The notes: generated by a model not told the origin, from the letters alone. 64,000 bases of DNA from Salinirubellus salinus (GCF_025231485.1 NZ_CP104003.1:1798001-1862000), one strand, 5' to 3'; shown: positions 17,606 through 26,918, numbered from the stretch's first letter. Program-made: numbers and translations.

Positions 17606-19246
17606 ATGCCACGCCCACGATTGGCACCTGACGTGTTACCGCTGCTCCCCGACGGCGGCACCCGTGGGCTCCGTGTCGACTGGCGGGCCTCCATGAGTCT
17701 CGTCGGGACGGTGCTGAAGTTCCTCGCCGTCCCGCTGCTCGTGCCGCTCGCGGTGGCGGTCTACTACGGTGCCGACGTCCCCACCTTCGTCGTGAGCGTC
17801 GTCCTGACGTTCGGCGTCGGGGTGGCGATGGAGCGGCTCGACCCCGACCCGGACATCGGCGCCCGCGAGGGGTTCCTGATGGTGGCCGCGACGTGGCTGT
17901 TCGTGAGTTTCATGGGCGCGGTCCCGTACCTGCTGGCGGCCCACGGCGTGCCGATGGTGTTCGAGGCCACCTCGCCGACCTCGACGCTCGGCGACCCGGT
18001 GAACGCGCTGTTCGAGTCGATGAGCGGCGTGACGACGACCGGGGCGACGGTGATGGGCGACATCTCGTTCGACACCCACTCGCACGCCATACTGCTCTGG
18101 CGACAGCTCAGCCAGTGGCTCGGCGGGATGGGTATCGTCGTCCTCGCGCTGGCCATCCTCCCCGAGCTGTCGGTCGGTGGTGCCCAGCTGATGGAGGCCG
18201 AGGCGCCCGGCGTCGGCATCGAGAAGCTCACTCCCCGTATCGCCGAGACCGCACGCGTCCTCTGGCTCATCTACTTCGGGCTGACGCTGCTCGAGATCGG
18301 CATCCTCTACGGGATGCACGTGGCCGGCCCGCTCGTCGGCTGGCCGGACCTCGCGCCGAACATGACGCTCTACAACGCCGTCGCGCACGGCCTGACGACG
18401 ATGCCGACCGGTGGCTTCTCGCCCGAGGCCGAGTCCATCGCCGCGTTCTCCGGGGCGGTCCAGTGGGTCGTCATCCCGTTCATGTTCGCGGCAGGGACGA
18501 ACTTCGCGCTGTTCTGGCGGGTGTTCAGCGGGAAACCGCGCAGGCTGTTCGAGGACGCCGAGTTCCGCGCCTACTTCGGCATCGTCGGCATCTTCACCGC
18601 TGTCCTCGCCGGGATGCTGTTCACCGGGATGGCGCCCGTGCTCGACCTCGGCGGCGTCACGCAGGGGAACTTCGAGAACTCGCTCCGACAGTCGGTGTTC
18701 CAGGTGCTCGCGATGGTGACGACGACGGGCTACGCCACCAGCGACTTCGCCCAGTGGGGGACCGCGGGGAAGTACTTCCTCCTGTTCGCCATGTTCGTCG
18801 GCGGCTCCGGTGGCTCGACCGGTGGAGGCCTCAAGATCATCCGCTGGATGGTCATCCTCAAGTCCGCCCGCCGCGAGCTGTTCACGACCGTCCACCCCGA
18901 GGCCGTCCGCCCCATCCGACTCGGCGGGCACGTCATCGACGAGTCGGCGGTCCGGGGTATCTACGCCTTCACCCTCATCTACTTCCTGCTGTTCGGCGTC
19001 TCGACCGTGTTCATCGTCGTCGCCGGGGGCACGGGGGACGAGACCCTCACCGTGCTCGAGGGGATGAGCGCGGCGGCCTCGACCATCGGCAACGTCGGGC
19101 CGGGGTTCGGTGACCTCGGACCGTTCGGCTCCTACCTCTGGTTCCCGGACGTCTCGAAGCTCCTGATGGTGTTCCTGATGTGGGTCGGCCGGCTGGAGAT
19201 CATCCCGGTCCTCGTCCTGCTGACGGGCGGCTACTGGCGCTCGTAG
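17606..19246 (+). CDS. trkH: Trk potassium transporter membrane subunit TrkH (copy 2)
   Basis: This 546-residue paralogue of the preceding gene has pore loops SGVTTTGATVM, TTMPTGGFSPE, AMVTTTGYATS and TIGNVGPGFG, and the canonical glycine-rich gate loop GGSGGSTGGGLKIIRW. Its N-terminus is longer (MPRPRLAPDVLPLLPDGGTRG) before the shared LRVDWRASMSLVGTV segment. It lies 62 bases after copy 1 in the same direction and presumably shares the single TrkA. The different gate loop suggests different ion affinity or regulation. Confidence 0.9.
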   Translation: MPRPRLAPDVLPLLPDGGTRGLRVDWRASMSLVGTVLKFLAVPLLVPLAVAVYYGADVPTFVVSVVLTFGVGVAMERLDPDPDIGAREGFLMVAATWLFVSFMGAVPYLLAAHGVPMVFEATSPTSTLGDPVNALFESMSGVTTTGATVMGDISFDTHSHAILLWRQLSQWLGGMGIVVLALAILPELSVGGAQLMEAEAPGVGIEKLTPRIAETARVLWLIYFGLTLLEIGILYGMHVAGPLVGWPDLAPNMTLYNAVAHGLTTMPTGGFSPEAESIAAFSGAVQWVVIPFMFAAGTNFALFWRVFSGKPRRLFEDAEFRAYFGIVGIFTAVLAGMLFTGMAPVLDLGGVTQGNFENSLRQSVFQVLAMVTTTGYATSDFAQWGTAGKYFLLFAMFVGGSGGSTGGGLKIIRWMVILKSARRELFTTVHPEAVRPIRLGGHVIDESAVRGIYAFTLIYFLLFGVSTVFIVVAGGTGDETLTVLEGMSAAASTIGNVGPGFGDLGPFGSYLWFPDVSKLLMVFLMWVGRLEIIPVLVLLTGGYWRS

Positions 19247-19345
19247 GCCGTTCACGCCGTGAACGGTCGTCCAGAGTATGCCAGCCAACTGTTATGATTG
19301 CCGGCGCGAACTGGCGGCCACGACCGGACCTCCACGGAGACAGGA

Positions 19346-19594
19346 GTGTGGAGACGGGCGGGGATTCAGCCGGCGACGCGTGCCGTCCACGCCGCGTGGC
19401 TCCCCCACGAGACGAGCGACGGCACGCGCTACTTCAAGACGTTCTTGGGGCTGACGACCAGCGGGGCGTTCTACGAGGGGAACGCGGAGGGCCACCCGGA
19501 GCTGACCTGTCTCGAGACGCTGCGGGCCGTCAACCACGTGGTGCGCTCGTGGCTGGCGCCGAACCCGGAGACGACCATCGGGGACCAGCGCTGA
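19346..19594 (+). CDS. Small haloarchaeal protein of unknown function (GTG start)
   Basis: This 82-residue protein from GTG 19346 reads VWRRAGIQPATRAVHAAWLP, then YFKTFLGLTTSGAFYEGNAEGHPE and ETLRAVNHVVRSWLAP. GGAG at 19336-19339 gives correct ribosome-binding spacing. The composition is haloarchaeal, but no family was recognised. An upstream ATG at 19278 in another frame reads MPANCYDCRREL and could be an older N-terminus lost by a frameshift. Confidence 0.5.
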   Translation: MWRRAGIQPATRAVHAAWLPHETSDGTRYFKTFLGLTTSGAFYEGNAEGHPELTCLETLRAVNHVVRSWLAPNPETTIGDQR

Positions 19595-19598
19595 GCCG

Positions 19599-20081
19599 TC
19601 ATCGGAGGGTGGCCGCCCCGAACGGCGTGCGGAAGCGGTCACACCAGACGCCGACGCCCCGGTAGTCGGCGGGGTCGACGTCGCCCGGGATTCGCTGGAG
19701 GAACGTCCCCTCGACGGTCGACTCGCCGCCGTCGGCGCCACCGTCGACGAGGATGCGACGCCCCGCGGCGATCTCGGCGCCCGTGTCGGGGTCCTCGGCT
19801 GGCGTCAGGTAGACGAAGACGTCCGGCCCCTGCTCCTGGTCGTAGTCGACGAACCGGAGGTAGTGCTCGCCGTCGAGTTCGACCAGCTGGACGCGGCCGG
19901 AGACGTCGTGCCCGGCCTTCCCCTCGAAGCGACCCTCGGAGAGGACGACGGCCCCCTCGGGGAGCGGCGTGTCCACCGCCTGCGTCGACGCCTCGGCGGC
20001 GAAGAAGACGTCGAAGACGAACACGCCACCCACCACGGAGAGGGCGGCCACACCGAGTGCGACGACGGTCCGGTTCTGCAT
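19599..20081 (-). CDS. DM13-domain protein with N-terminal membrane anchor
   Basis: The 160-residue protein has an N-terminal hydrophobic helix (VVALGVAALSVVGGVFVFDVFFA) followed by one DM13 domain. The signatures are GRFEGKAGHDVSGRVQLVELDGEHYLRFVDYDQEQGPDVFVYLTP and the C-terminal VWCDRFRTPFG with the conserved Cys. DM13 is a cytochrome-like or beta-sandwich domain proposed to act in redox or metal reactions at the cell surface. The protein should face outside the membrane. It is alone, converging with the small GTG-start gene. Confidence 0.85.
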   Translation of the reverse strand: MQNRTVVALGVAALSVVGGVFVFDVFFAAEASTQAVDTPLPEGAVVLSEGRFEGKAGHDVSGRVQLVELDGEHYLRFVDYDQEQGPDVFVYLTPAEDPDTGAEIAAGRRILVDGGADGGESTVEGTFLQRIPGDVDPADYRGVGVWCDRFRTPFGAATLR

Positions 20082-20205
20082 GCCACTCGGTGGCTCCCGG
20101 AGGCTAAAGCCGTTCTTCGAGGTCGGACTAGAATCTCGGCCGACTGCCCACCGAGTGTGTCACGAGTCGGAGCACACGGCCAGTCCGGTCCCGTCGGCTC
20201 CGCCC

Positions 20206-20385
20206 CTAGGAGAGGTCGTAGTGGACGGCGTCGTCCGACCCGCACGAAGGACAGGATACCGGGGGCGGCGAGAGCGTGGTGCCGCAGTCGCGGCACTCCA
20301 CGTAGGGGTCGGACCGGCGGCCACCGAGGACGAGTCGCTGGACGAGTGTGTGCACGTGTACCGAACAGTCTACCCTCCGAGACAT
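20206..20385 (-). CDS. 59-residue zinc-ribbon protein
   Basis: This short ORF starts at the ATG complement 20383-20385 and ends at TAG (20206-20208). The second half reads DPYVECRDCGTTLSPPPVSCPSCGSDD, a complete C-x2-C...C-x2-C zinc ribbon, and the first half is basic and Val/Leu-rich. Haloarchaea carry many such micro-zinc proteins. It lies between the DM13 gene and mnhG, on the same strand as both. Confidence 0.65.
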   Translation of the reverse strand: MSRRVDCSVHVHTLVQRLVLGGRRSDPYVECRDCGTTLSPPPVSCPSCGSDDAVHYDLS

Positions 20386-20445
20386 TGTTACCGACCGAGT
20401 GATCCGGTCACGTCGGGTGGATACCCGGGACGGGCCGACGCGGCG

Positions 20446-20868
20446 TCACCGCTCGGTCTGGTCGGCGCCCTCGCGCGTGGGGTCGTCGACGCCCTCGCCG
20501 CCGGGCCAGGTGACGTCGCCCCAGAAGTCAACGCCCATCCGCTGGGCCGCACGCGAGATCATGTGCGCCCCGGTCGGCGCGGTGAGGAACAGGAACAGGA
20601 TGCCGACGAGCGAGACGAGACCGGCGCCCTGCGGGCCGAAGTGGACGAACCCGGCGAGGAAGACGCTCGCGGCGCCGAGCGTCGTCGCCTTCGAGGTGGC
20701 GTGCATCCGGTTGTAGACGTCCGGCAGTCGCAGGAGTCCGACGGCACCGACGCCGAGGAAGAACAGGCCGACGAGGACGAGCGCGATGGTCACAGCCGTG
20801 CGGACAGGGCCACCACCGGGCGTGGCGCCGCCACCGTCGGCGACCAGAGGGACGAGGAGGTCCATCAT
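20446..20868 (-). CDS. mnhG: Na+/H+ antiporter subunit G
   Basis: This 140-residue protein has three hydrophobic helices and the MnhG signature GAVGLLRLPDVYNRMHATSKATTLGAASVFLA, followed by FLTAPTGAHMISRAAQRMG. It is the last gene of the seven-subunit Mrp complex, which exchanges Na+ for H+ across the membrane. Its ATG overlaps the stop of mnhF by 4 bases. The C-terminal tail is acidic and specific to haloarchaea. Confidence 0.92.
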   Translation of the reverse strand: MMDLLVPLVADGGGATPGGGPVRTAVTIALVLVGLFFLGVGAVGLLRLPDVYNRMHATSKATTLGAASVFLAGFVHFGPQGAGLVSLVGILFLFLTAPTGAHMISRAAQRMGVDFWGDVTWPGGEGVDDPTREGADQTER

Positions 20869-21149
20869 TCGATGATATCACCTTCCGTCACGTAGCGGGC
20901 GACGGTGATGGTGCTGATGAAGCCGATGATGGTCAGGACGAGCGCCACGTCGATGAAGAAGCCGCTGCCGGAGTCGATGGCGAACAGCACCGCGATGGCG
21001 ACGACGGTGGTGCCGATGGTGTCGAGGGCGACCACGCGGTCGGGCGTCGTCGGCCCACGGATGACGCGGTAGCCCGCGAGCAGGGTCACGACGATGGCGC
21101 CGAGGATGCCGAACAGGACGACGTCGCCGAGCAGTCCCTCAGCGGCCAT
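20865..21149 (-). CDS. mnhF: Na+/H+ antiporter subunit F
   Basis: This 94-residue protein has three transmembrane helices and the family motif RVIRGPTTPDRVVALDTIGT. The start is set at ATG 21149 (MAAEGLLG), which overlaps the end of mnhE by 11 bases; a GTG at 21158 is the alternative. MrpF is a small subunit needed for assembly of the antiporter. Confidence 0.92.
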   Translation of the reverse strand: MAAEGLLGDVVLFGILGAIVVTLLAGYRVIRGPTTPDRVVALDTIGTTVVAIAVLFAIDSGSGFFIDVALVLTIIGFISTITVARYVTEGDIIE

Positions 21150-21822
21150 CGGACTCACCTCCCGTGTCGTCGGCGGGAGCGACCGTGCCCTCCTCGTCGG
21201 CGGCGGTCGCTCCAGCGACGGTGGCCCCGCCGTCGGTGGCCGCGTCGGGCTCGGGCGTCTCCGGGCCGGGGCGGCGCGGCACCTCCAGACTCGGGTCGCG
21301 CCCCTCGAACATGACGAGCGCGTAGTCCTCCCACCGGCGGATGGGCGCGAGGACGCTCTCGCGGTCCTTCGCGGAGATGGCGTGGACGTAGAGCGTGTTC
21401 GTCTCCGCGTCGTGGTCCATGGTGAGGGTGCCGGGCGTGAGGGTGATGGAGTTGGCGATAGTGGTGATGGCGACGTCGCTCTCGACGCGGAGGGGGACCG
21501 CGACCACCTCGGGGTCGATGGGGAGCGACGGGGCGAGCACGCGGTAGGCCACGTCGACGTTCGCGGTCAGGAGCTCCCAGAAGAACGTCACGAGGTACGC
21601 GAGCGCCGCCGGCACCACGCGGATGCTCTGGTCGACGGCAAGCTGGTCGGCGAAGTACCGCCGGATGGCGAACGCGACGGCGAGGCCGACGACGAGACCG
21701 ATGAGGAACTCGCCGGCGACGTTCCGGAGCGTCGCATCGAGCGTCGGGCCGGCCTCCACGCCACGGACGAACAGCCAGAGGACGGCGAGGGCGAGCCCGG
21801 AGAGCGGCCACTTGCGGGTCAC
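21139..21822 (-). CDS. mnhE: Na+/H+ antiporter subunit E
   Basis: This 227-residue protein has an N-terminal membrane part, then the MnhE core VTFFWELLTANVDVAYRVLAP and NSITLTPGTLTMDHDAETNTLYVHAIS. A long disordered acidic tail (about residues 180-227) exceeds bacterial homologues of about 160 residues. It starts with GTG at 21822, overlapping the stop of mnhD by 4 bases (GTGA). Confidence 0.92.
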   Translation of the reverse strand: MTRKWPLSGLALAVLWLFVRGVEAGPTLDATLRNVAGEFLIGLVVGLAVAFAIRRYFADQLAVDQSIRVVPAALAYLVTFFWELLTANVDVAYRVLAPSLPIDPEVVAVPLRVESDVAITTIANSITLTPGTLTMDHDAETNTLYVHAISAKDRESVLAPIRRWEDYALVMFEGRDPSLEVPRRPGPETPEPDAATDGGATVAGATAADEEGTVAPADDTGGESDGR

Positions 21823-23462
21823 TCACCACCACCTCCGTGGCCGCCACTGCCGGTGTCGCTCGGGACGAACCGGTCGGGGTCCACGGCCTCGACGTAGGCG
21901 TCGACGTCGAGGGCGGCCTCGGCGGCGGCGTTCGCCGCCCCCACGAGCGGGTCGAAGCCGACGCCGAGGGCGACCACCGACACCGCCAGCACCACCGTCA
22001 CGCCGACGAGGACGCCGTTCCGGGAGGCGCCGATGACGTAGTCCGTCGGCCGGCCCCAGAACGCCTGGTTCCACGCGCGCGTGACGTACGCGATGGTGAG
22101 GATGGCGCCGCCGAGCGCCACGGCGAGCCCGAGCGTCGACCCGGCCCGGCCGGCCACGTCGAAGACGAGGAACTTGCCGAAGAAGCCGGTCAGCGGCGGG
22201 ATACCGACGAGGGCGAGCCCACCGACGAAGAAGGCCGCCGAGAGCACGCGGTCGTGTTCGCTCAGCCCGCCGAGTTTCGGCAGTTCGCACGTCCCCGTCG
22301 CCGTCCGCACCGCGCCGCTGACGAGGAAGAGGAGCGACTTGGCGAGGCCGTGGTTGACGGCGTAGACGAGCGCCGCGGCGACGCCGAGCGCCCGGAGGTC
22401 GGGCACCGTCGCGGCGACGGCGAGCGGCAGGACGACGAACCCGATCTGGCCGATGCTGGAGTAGGCCAGCAGACCGTCCATGTCGTCCTGCCAGACGGCA
22501 CCGAAGCCGCCGAGGAAGATGCTGGCTGCGGCCATCACGAACAGGACGGGCCCGAAGAACGCGAGGAACCCCTGGCCACCGATACCGGGGAACGAGACGG
22601 GGACGGTGGCGGCCGCGAACACCATGAAGTAGAGGCGGACGATGGCGTAGATACCCACCTTCTTGACGACGCCGGCGAGCATCGCGGTGACGGGTGCCGG
22701 CGCCGCCCGGTAGGCCGCGGGCACCCAGAACTGGAACGGGACGATACCCGCCTTCAGCGCGAAGACGGTCAGCAGGACGGCCGAGAGCCCGAGGACGGGC
22801 GCGGGGTCGATGCCGAACGCGGCGGGGTCGGCGAGCCGGCGGGCCATGTCGGCCATGTTGAGCGTGCCGATCGTGGCGTAGAGCCCACCGATGGCGAGCA
22901 GCATCACCGCGCTCCCGAGCAGGTTGAGCACCGTGTAGAGCAGCGCCGCACGGGTCTGTGCCGGCCCGGAGTAGAACACGACGAGGACGTACGAGGACAT
23001 CAGCATCACCTCGAACCAGACGAAGAGGTTGAAGATGTCGCCGGTGAGGAACGCGCCGGTGACGCCGACGACCATCAGGTGGTAGAGGGGGTGGTACGCG
23101 AGTCGCTGGTCGCGCTGGTCGACGAACTCGAGCGAGTAGACGAGCGCCGCCAGCGAGACGACGGCCGCCAGCCCCAGCATCAGCACCGAGAGCGCGTCGG
23201 CGACGAGCGTGATGCCGAACGGGGCGGCCCAGTCGGACACCTGGTAGACGAGTCGACCCTCCGCTGTGACGCGGACGGCGAGGAAGAGGACGGCCACGCC
23301 GTAGGCACCCGCACCGAGGAGCGAGACACCCTGCTGGGCACGGGGGTAGACGCGCGTTCCGAGCGCGAGGATAGCCGTCGAGAGCGCCACGAGCAGCGGG
23401 ATGACCGGCGCCTGTGCGGCCAGCGTGCCCGCGAGGGACGCCTGCAGGGCGAGTTCAGTCAT
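21819..23462 (-). CDS. mnhD: Na+/H+ antiporter subunit D (proton-translocating)
   Basis: The 547-residue protein is related to the NuoM/NuoN antiporter subunits, with about 14 transmembrane helices. Signatures are DIFNLFVWFEVMLMSSYVLV, with the conserved Glu of TM5, ALKAGIVPFQFWVPAAYRAAPAPVTAMLAGVVKKVGIYAI, with the TM7-8 Lys residues, and AYSSIGQIGFVVL. It is one of the two large ion-translocating subunits of Mrp. It overlaps mnhC by 8 bases and mnhE by 4 bases. The C-terminus is His/Gly-rich (GGHGGGGE). Confidence 0.94.
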   Translation of the reverse strand: MTELALQASLAGTLAAQAPVIPLLVALSTAILALGTRVYPRAQQGVSLLGAGAYGVAVLFLAVRVTAEGRLVYQVSDWAAPFGITLVADALSVLMLGLAAVVSLAALVYSLEFVDQRDQRLAYHPLYHLMVVGVTGAFLTGDIFNLFVWFEVMLMSSYVLVVFYSGPAQTRAALLYTVLNLLGSAVMLLAIGGLYATIGTLNMADMARRLADPAAFGIDPAPVLGLSAVLLTVFALKAGIVPFQFWVPAAYRAAPAPVTAMLAGVVKKVGIYAIVRLYFMVFAAATVPVSFPGIGGQGFLAFFGPVLFVMAAASIFLGGFGAVWQDDMDGLLAYSSIGQIGFVVLPLAVAATVPDLRALGVAAALVYAVNHGLAKSLLFLVSGAVRTATGTCELPKLGGLSEHDRVLSAAFFVGGLALVGIPPLTGFFGKFLVFDVAGRAGSTLGLAVALGGAILTIAYVTRAWNQAFWGRPTDYVIGASRNGVLVGVTVVLAVSVVALGVGFDPLVGAANAAAEAALDVDAYVEAVDPDRFVPSDTGSGGHGGGGE

Positions 23463-23859
23463 CGCTCACCTCCCGTGCGGTCTCCCCGTCGCCGACGCGT
23501 GGCGGCGCGTCGTCGTCGAGGAACGAGAGGCCACGCATGTCGATGGTCCCCTGCTCCTCGTAGACGCGGTAGGTCAGGACGAGCGCGAACGCCGTCGTCC
23601 CGAAGCCGATGACGATGGCGGTGAGGACGAGCGCCTGCACCAGCGGGTCGACCGTGCTCGCCGCGCCACCGCCGTGACCGAGGACGGGCGCCGTCCCCGC
23701 GCCGGTCGCGCCGAAGCCGACGGTGACGAGGTAGACGTTGGCCGACTGCGAGATGATGACGACACCCCAGACGACGCGGACCACGTCCCGTCGGAGGACG
23801 AGGAAGGTACCGACGGCGAACAGCGTGCCGAGCGCGAGGGCGAGGACGAACTCAGTCAC
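23455..23859 (-). CDS. mnhC: Na+/H+ antiporter subunit C
   Basis: This 134-residue homologue of NuoK has three transmembrane helices: LALALGTLFAVGTFLVLRR, VVIISQSANVYLVTVGF and ALVLTAIVIGFGTTAFALVLTYRVYEE. It starts with a GTG at 23859, preceded by GGGGTGG five bases before. The conserved helix-2 Ser-Asn region is intact. The soluble tail is longer than in bacteria. Confidence 0.92.
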   Translation of the reverse strand: MTEFVLALALGTLFAVGTFLVLRRDVVRVVWGVVIISQSANVYLVTVGFGATGAGTAPVLGHGGGAASTVDPLVQALVLTAIVIGFGTTAFALVLTYRVYEEQGTIDMRGLSFLDDDAPPRVGDGETAREVSDD

Positions 23860-23911
23860 GGCGACCACCCCGTGACAACCCCCACGCTCGCGGGGGCTCG
23901 CGTGGACTCGG

Positions 23912-24385
23912 TCATTCGGCACCCACCACCGCGAGGATCGTGAGGAGGGCCCCGACGACGACGAAGTAGACGCCCATGTCGAACATGAGCGCGCTCGCCA
24001 CCTCGAGTTCCTCGTAGAGCGGGACGTGCTCGAGGAACACGACCCCCTGGGTGAGGAAGGGGAACCCGAGCAGTATCGAGCCGAGGCCACCCACCACAGC
24101 GATGGCGAGGCCGACGGTGAACGCTCGGGAGTAGGCCGCGGTCGGCCCCCGGAGGATGGCGATGGGGAAGCCGTCGGGGTGCCGGACGAGCGAGTCACCC
24201 ACGCTGTCGATGCCGTAGATGACGTACAGCAGCGCGAACGCCGTCGCGGTCAGCACGCCCGCGATGAAGCCGCCACCCGGGAGGTTGTGTCCCTGCAACA
24301 GCAGGGCGACCGAGACGAGGACGATTATCGGGACGACCGTCCGGGTGACGGTCCGGGCGATGACGGTGGTGTCGCGCTCAGTCAT
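23912..24385 (-). CDS. mnhB: Na+/H+ antiporter subunit B
   Basis: This 157-residue protein has four transmembrane helices and the MnhB signature LLLQGHNLPGGGFIAGVLTATAFALLYVIYG, followed by FDMGVYFVVVGALLTIL. The ATG at 24385 overlaps the end of mnhA by 8 bases. A 52-base gap separates it from mnhC, the only real gap in the operon. Confidence 0.93.
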   Translation of the reverse strand: MTERDTTVIARTVTRTVVPIIVLVSVALLLQGHNLPGGGFIAGVLTATAFALLYVIYGIDSVGDSLVRHPDGFPIAILRGPTAAYSRAFTVGLAIAVVGGLGSILLGFPFLTQGVVFLEHVPLYEELEVASALMFDMGVYFVVVGALLTILAVVGAE

Positions 24386-26918
24386 CGCTGGCACCCCCGT
24401 TGTGTGCGCTGGCGGGCGCGTCGACCTCGCCCGCGGCCGTCTCGCTGTCGGGGCGGTCCTGTCCCCGCCCGCGCCCGCGCATGGCGACGAGGACGAGCAC
24501 CGAGAGGGCGGCCATCGCCACGACGGAGATCTCGCCGAGCGTGTCGAACGCCCGGAAGTCGACGAGGATGACGTTCACCACGTTCCCTCCACCGCCGGCG
24601 TCGAAGAAGAACGGGCCGTGTTCGGCCGGGACCGGGGCGGTCTCGAGGAAGTAGCGGTAGATGGGGTCGTCCGGGCTGGCGCCGGTGGCGAGGAGGACGG
24701 TGAAGAACACCGCGACGCCGACGGTGCCCGCGACGAGGACGTCCTGGATCCCCTCGCGGCGCCCGATGTCGCCGTAGTACGCGGGCAGGCGGTCGAGGAC
24801 GAGCAGGAAGATGACGAGCAACAGCGTCTCGATGACGAGCTGTGTCAGCGCGAGGTCGGGCGCGCTCGCGAGCACGTAGAAGACGGCGACCATGAACCCG
24901 AGGATGGAGAGGGTGAGCACGCCCGCGACGTGCGAGGGAGCGCCGACGACGGCGAACGCGCCGACGACGGCGACGAGGAGGACGAAGACGATGGGGAGTG
25001 CGACGTTGATGCCCTCGAAGGCGGGGAGCGCCGCGCCGGTGGCGACGTAGCCCGCGAGAGCGAGGCCCGCCACGGAGAGGAGGTAGGCCTGTGCGTAGGT
25101 GCGGAACAGGCCGGTCTGGACGTAGCGGTCGACGAGCGCACCGCCGCGCCCGAACGCGGCGACGGTCCGGTCGTAGTACCAGTCGGGGCTCGTGACCGGC
25201 ACGGCCATCGCGCGGAGGACGGCGCCGTGGAGCAGGTCGTACTGGGTGTAGGCGGCCGCGCCGAGCACGATGGTCAGGAGACTCATCCCGAGGTACGGCG
25301 TCGGGTCGAGGAGTTTGACCAGCGAGAGTTCGAGCGCGTGTGCCTCGACGCCGGGCGGGAGCGCCGACTCGAAGGCGGACTGGACGATGGCGTCGATGGC
25401 CAACTGCGGGACGAGGCCGACGGCGAGTGCGATGGCCGCGAGGAGCGCGGGCGGGGCGAGCATCGCGACCGGGGGTCGGTGGACGTGCCCGAGCGCGTCG
25501 GGCTTCTCGCCGAAGAACAGCGAGAGGAACTTCATCGAGTAGAGGAAGGTGAACACGCTGCCGAAGACGGCGACGGCGGGGTAGAGCCAGAAGATGCCAC
25601 CCTCGGCCTCGGCGACGTAGTAGGCCGTCTCGAACAGGAGTTCCTTCGACCAGAAGCCGTTGAACGGCGGGACGCCGGCCATCCCGAGCGCGGCGATGGC
25701 GGTGATGCCGGCGACGATGGGCATCTCCTCGCGTAATCCGCCGAGTTCGTCGATCATCCGCGTGCCGGCCTCGTGGGCGATGATGCCGGCGACGAGGAAC
25801 AGCGTGGCCTTGAAGATGGCGTGGTTGAAGATGTGGAAGGCGCCGGTCTCGGCGCCGAGTTCGACGCCCGCCGCGCCGCCGAAGCCGAAGCCGGCGACGA
25901 TGAGCGAGAGGTGCGACGCCGTCGAGTACGCGAGCAGTTCCTTGATGTCGGTCGCGCCGACGGCGAGGATGGCGGTGACGGTCATGGAGAACAACCCGAG
26001 CGTGGCGAAGACGAGCATCCAGTCCGGCGTCGGGAGTTCGGGCAGGAACAGCGGCCGGACCCGGCCGACGAGGTAGACGCCGGCCTTGACCATCGTCGCG
26101 CTGTGGAGGAACGCCGAGACGGGCGTGGGTGCGGCCATCGCGTTCGGGAGCCAGCCGTGGAACGGGACCTGTGCGGACTTGGTGATGGCGCCCATCCCCA
26201 CCAGCAACATCGTCGGGACGAACAGGCCGGAGGCGGTCAGGGCTTCGCGCATCAGGTCGGCGTTGCCGATCATCGACTCCAGCATCACGGTCTCGCCGGT
26301 GAGGGTCACGGCCTCACCGCCGACGAGGGTGAAGGTGCGGCCGATCTCCGTACCGCCCGCGACGAACGCGAGCAGGAGGAACCCGACGAGCATGAACAGG
26401 CCGCCGGCGACGGTGATGAGCATCGACTTGCGGGCCGCATAGCCCGACTCCGGGTCGCGCTGGTGGTGGCCGATGAGCAGGAACGAGGTGACGGAGGTGA
26501 ACTCCCAGAACATGAACAGGGCGACGAGGTCGGCCGCCAGCGCGACGCCCACCATCGACCCCATGAACGCGAGCAGCGTGGCGTAGTACTTCAGCAGTCC
26601 CTCCTCGCCGTGCATGTAGCCGGCGGAGTAGGTGAAGACGAGCACGCCGACGCCGCTGGCGAGGAAGGCGATGAGGAACGCGAGGCCGTCGAGGTAGAAC
26701 GTGAGCGAGACGCCGAGTTCGGGGATCCACGGGACGTGGACGGCCCCCTCGACGCCGGCGACGAACTGGCTGGCGAGCAGGCCGAACGTGCCCAGCGCGA
26801 CGGCCGCCGCGTAGTAGGCGGTCCGCTCGCCGAGGAGACGGTAGACGAGTGGCGTCAGCGCCGCCCCGACGAAGGGCAGCGCCAGCGCTCCGAGCACGAC
26901 GAGGGGACTCGGTTGCAC
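24378..26918 (-). CDS. mnhA: Na+/H+ antiporter subunit A
   Basis: The 846-residue largest Mrp subunit is homologous to NuoL. Signatures are FWEFTSVTSFLLIGHH (conserved Glu), ITKSAQVPFHGWLPNAMAAPTPVSAFLHSATMVKAGVYL (Lys and His of the ion path) and FNHAIFKATLFLVAGI. The C-terminal part (LALTQLVIETLLLVIFLLVLDRLPA) is the MrpA-specific DUF4040/MrpB-like extension. It starts with GTG at 26918 (MQPSPLVV). It is the first gene of mnhABCDEFG, all read leftward. The operon exports Na+ and helps pH homeostasis. Confidence 0.94.
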   Translation of the reverse strand: MQPSPLVVLGALALPFVGAALTPLVYRLLGERTAYYAAAVALGTFGLLASQFVAGVEGAVHVPWIPELGVSLTFYLDGLAFLIAFLASGVGVLVFTYSAGYMHGEEGLLKYYATLLAFMGSMVGVALAADLVALFMFWEFTSVTSFLLIGHHQRDPESGYAARKSMLITVAGGLFMLVGFLLLAFVAGGTEIGRTFTLVGGEAVTLTGETVMLESMIGNADLMREALTASGLFVPTMLLVGMGAITKSAQVPFHGWLPNAMAAPTPVSAFLHSATMVKAGVYLVGRVRPLFLPELPTPDWMLVFATLGLFSMTVTAILAVGATDIKELLAYSTASHLSLIVAGFGFGGAAGVELGAETGAFHIFNHAIFKATLFLVAGIIAHEAGTRMIDELGGLREEMPIVAGITAIAALGMAGVPPFNGFWSKELLFETAYYVAEAEGGIFWLYPAVAVFGSVFTFLYSMKFLSLFFGEKPDALGHVHRPPVAMLAPPALLAAIALAVGLVPQLAIDAIVQSAFESALPPGVEAHALELSLVKLLDPTPYLGMSLLTIVLGAAAYTQYDLLHGAVLRAMAVPVTSPDWYYDRTVAAFGRGGALVDRYVQTGLFRTYAQAYLLSVAGLALAGYVATGAALPAFEGINVALPIVFVLLVAVVGAFAVVGAPSHVAGVLTLSILGFMVAVFYVLASAPDLALTQLVIETLLLVIFLLVLDRLPAYYGDIGRREGIQDVLVAGTVGVAVFFTVLLATGASPDDPIYRYFLETAPVPAEHGPFFFDAGGGGNVVNVILVDFRAFDTLGEISVVAMAALSVLVLVAMRGRGRGQDRPDSETAAGEVDAPASAHNGGASDD

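Noticed and set aside
19278-19345. Zinc-ribbon-like N-terminus MPANCYDCRREL in another frame
   Set aside because: The frame continues only as Arg/Ser-rich sequence and stops soon. The GTG start at 19346 with its ribosome-binding site explains the downstream protein.
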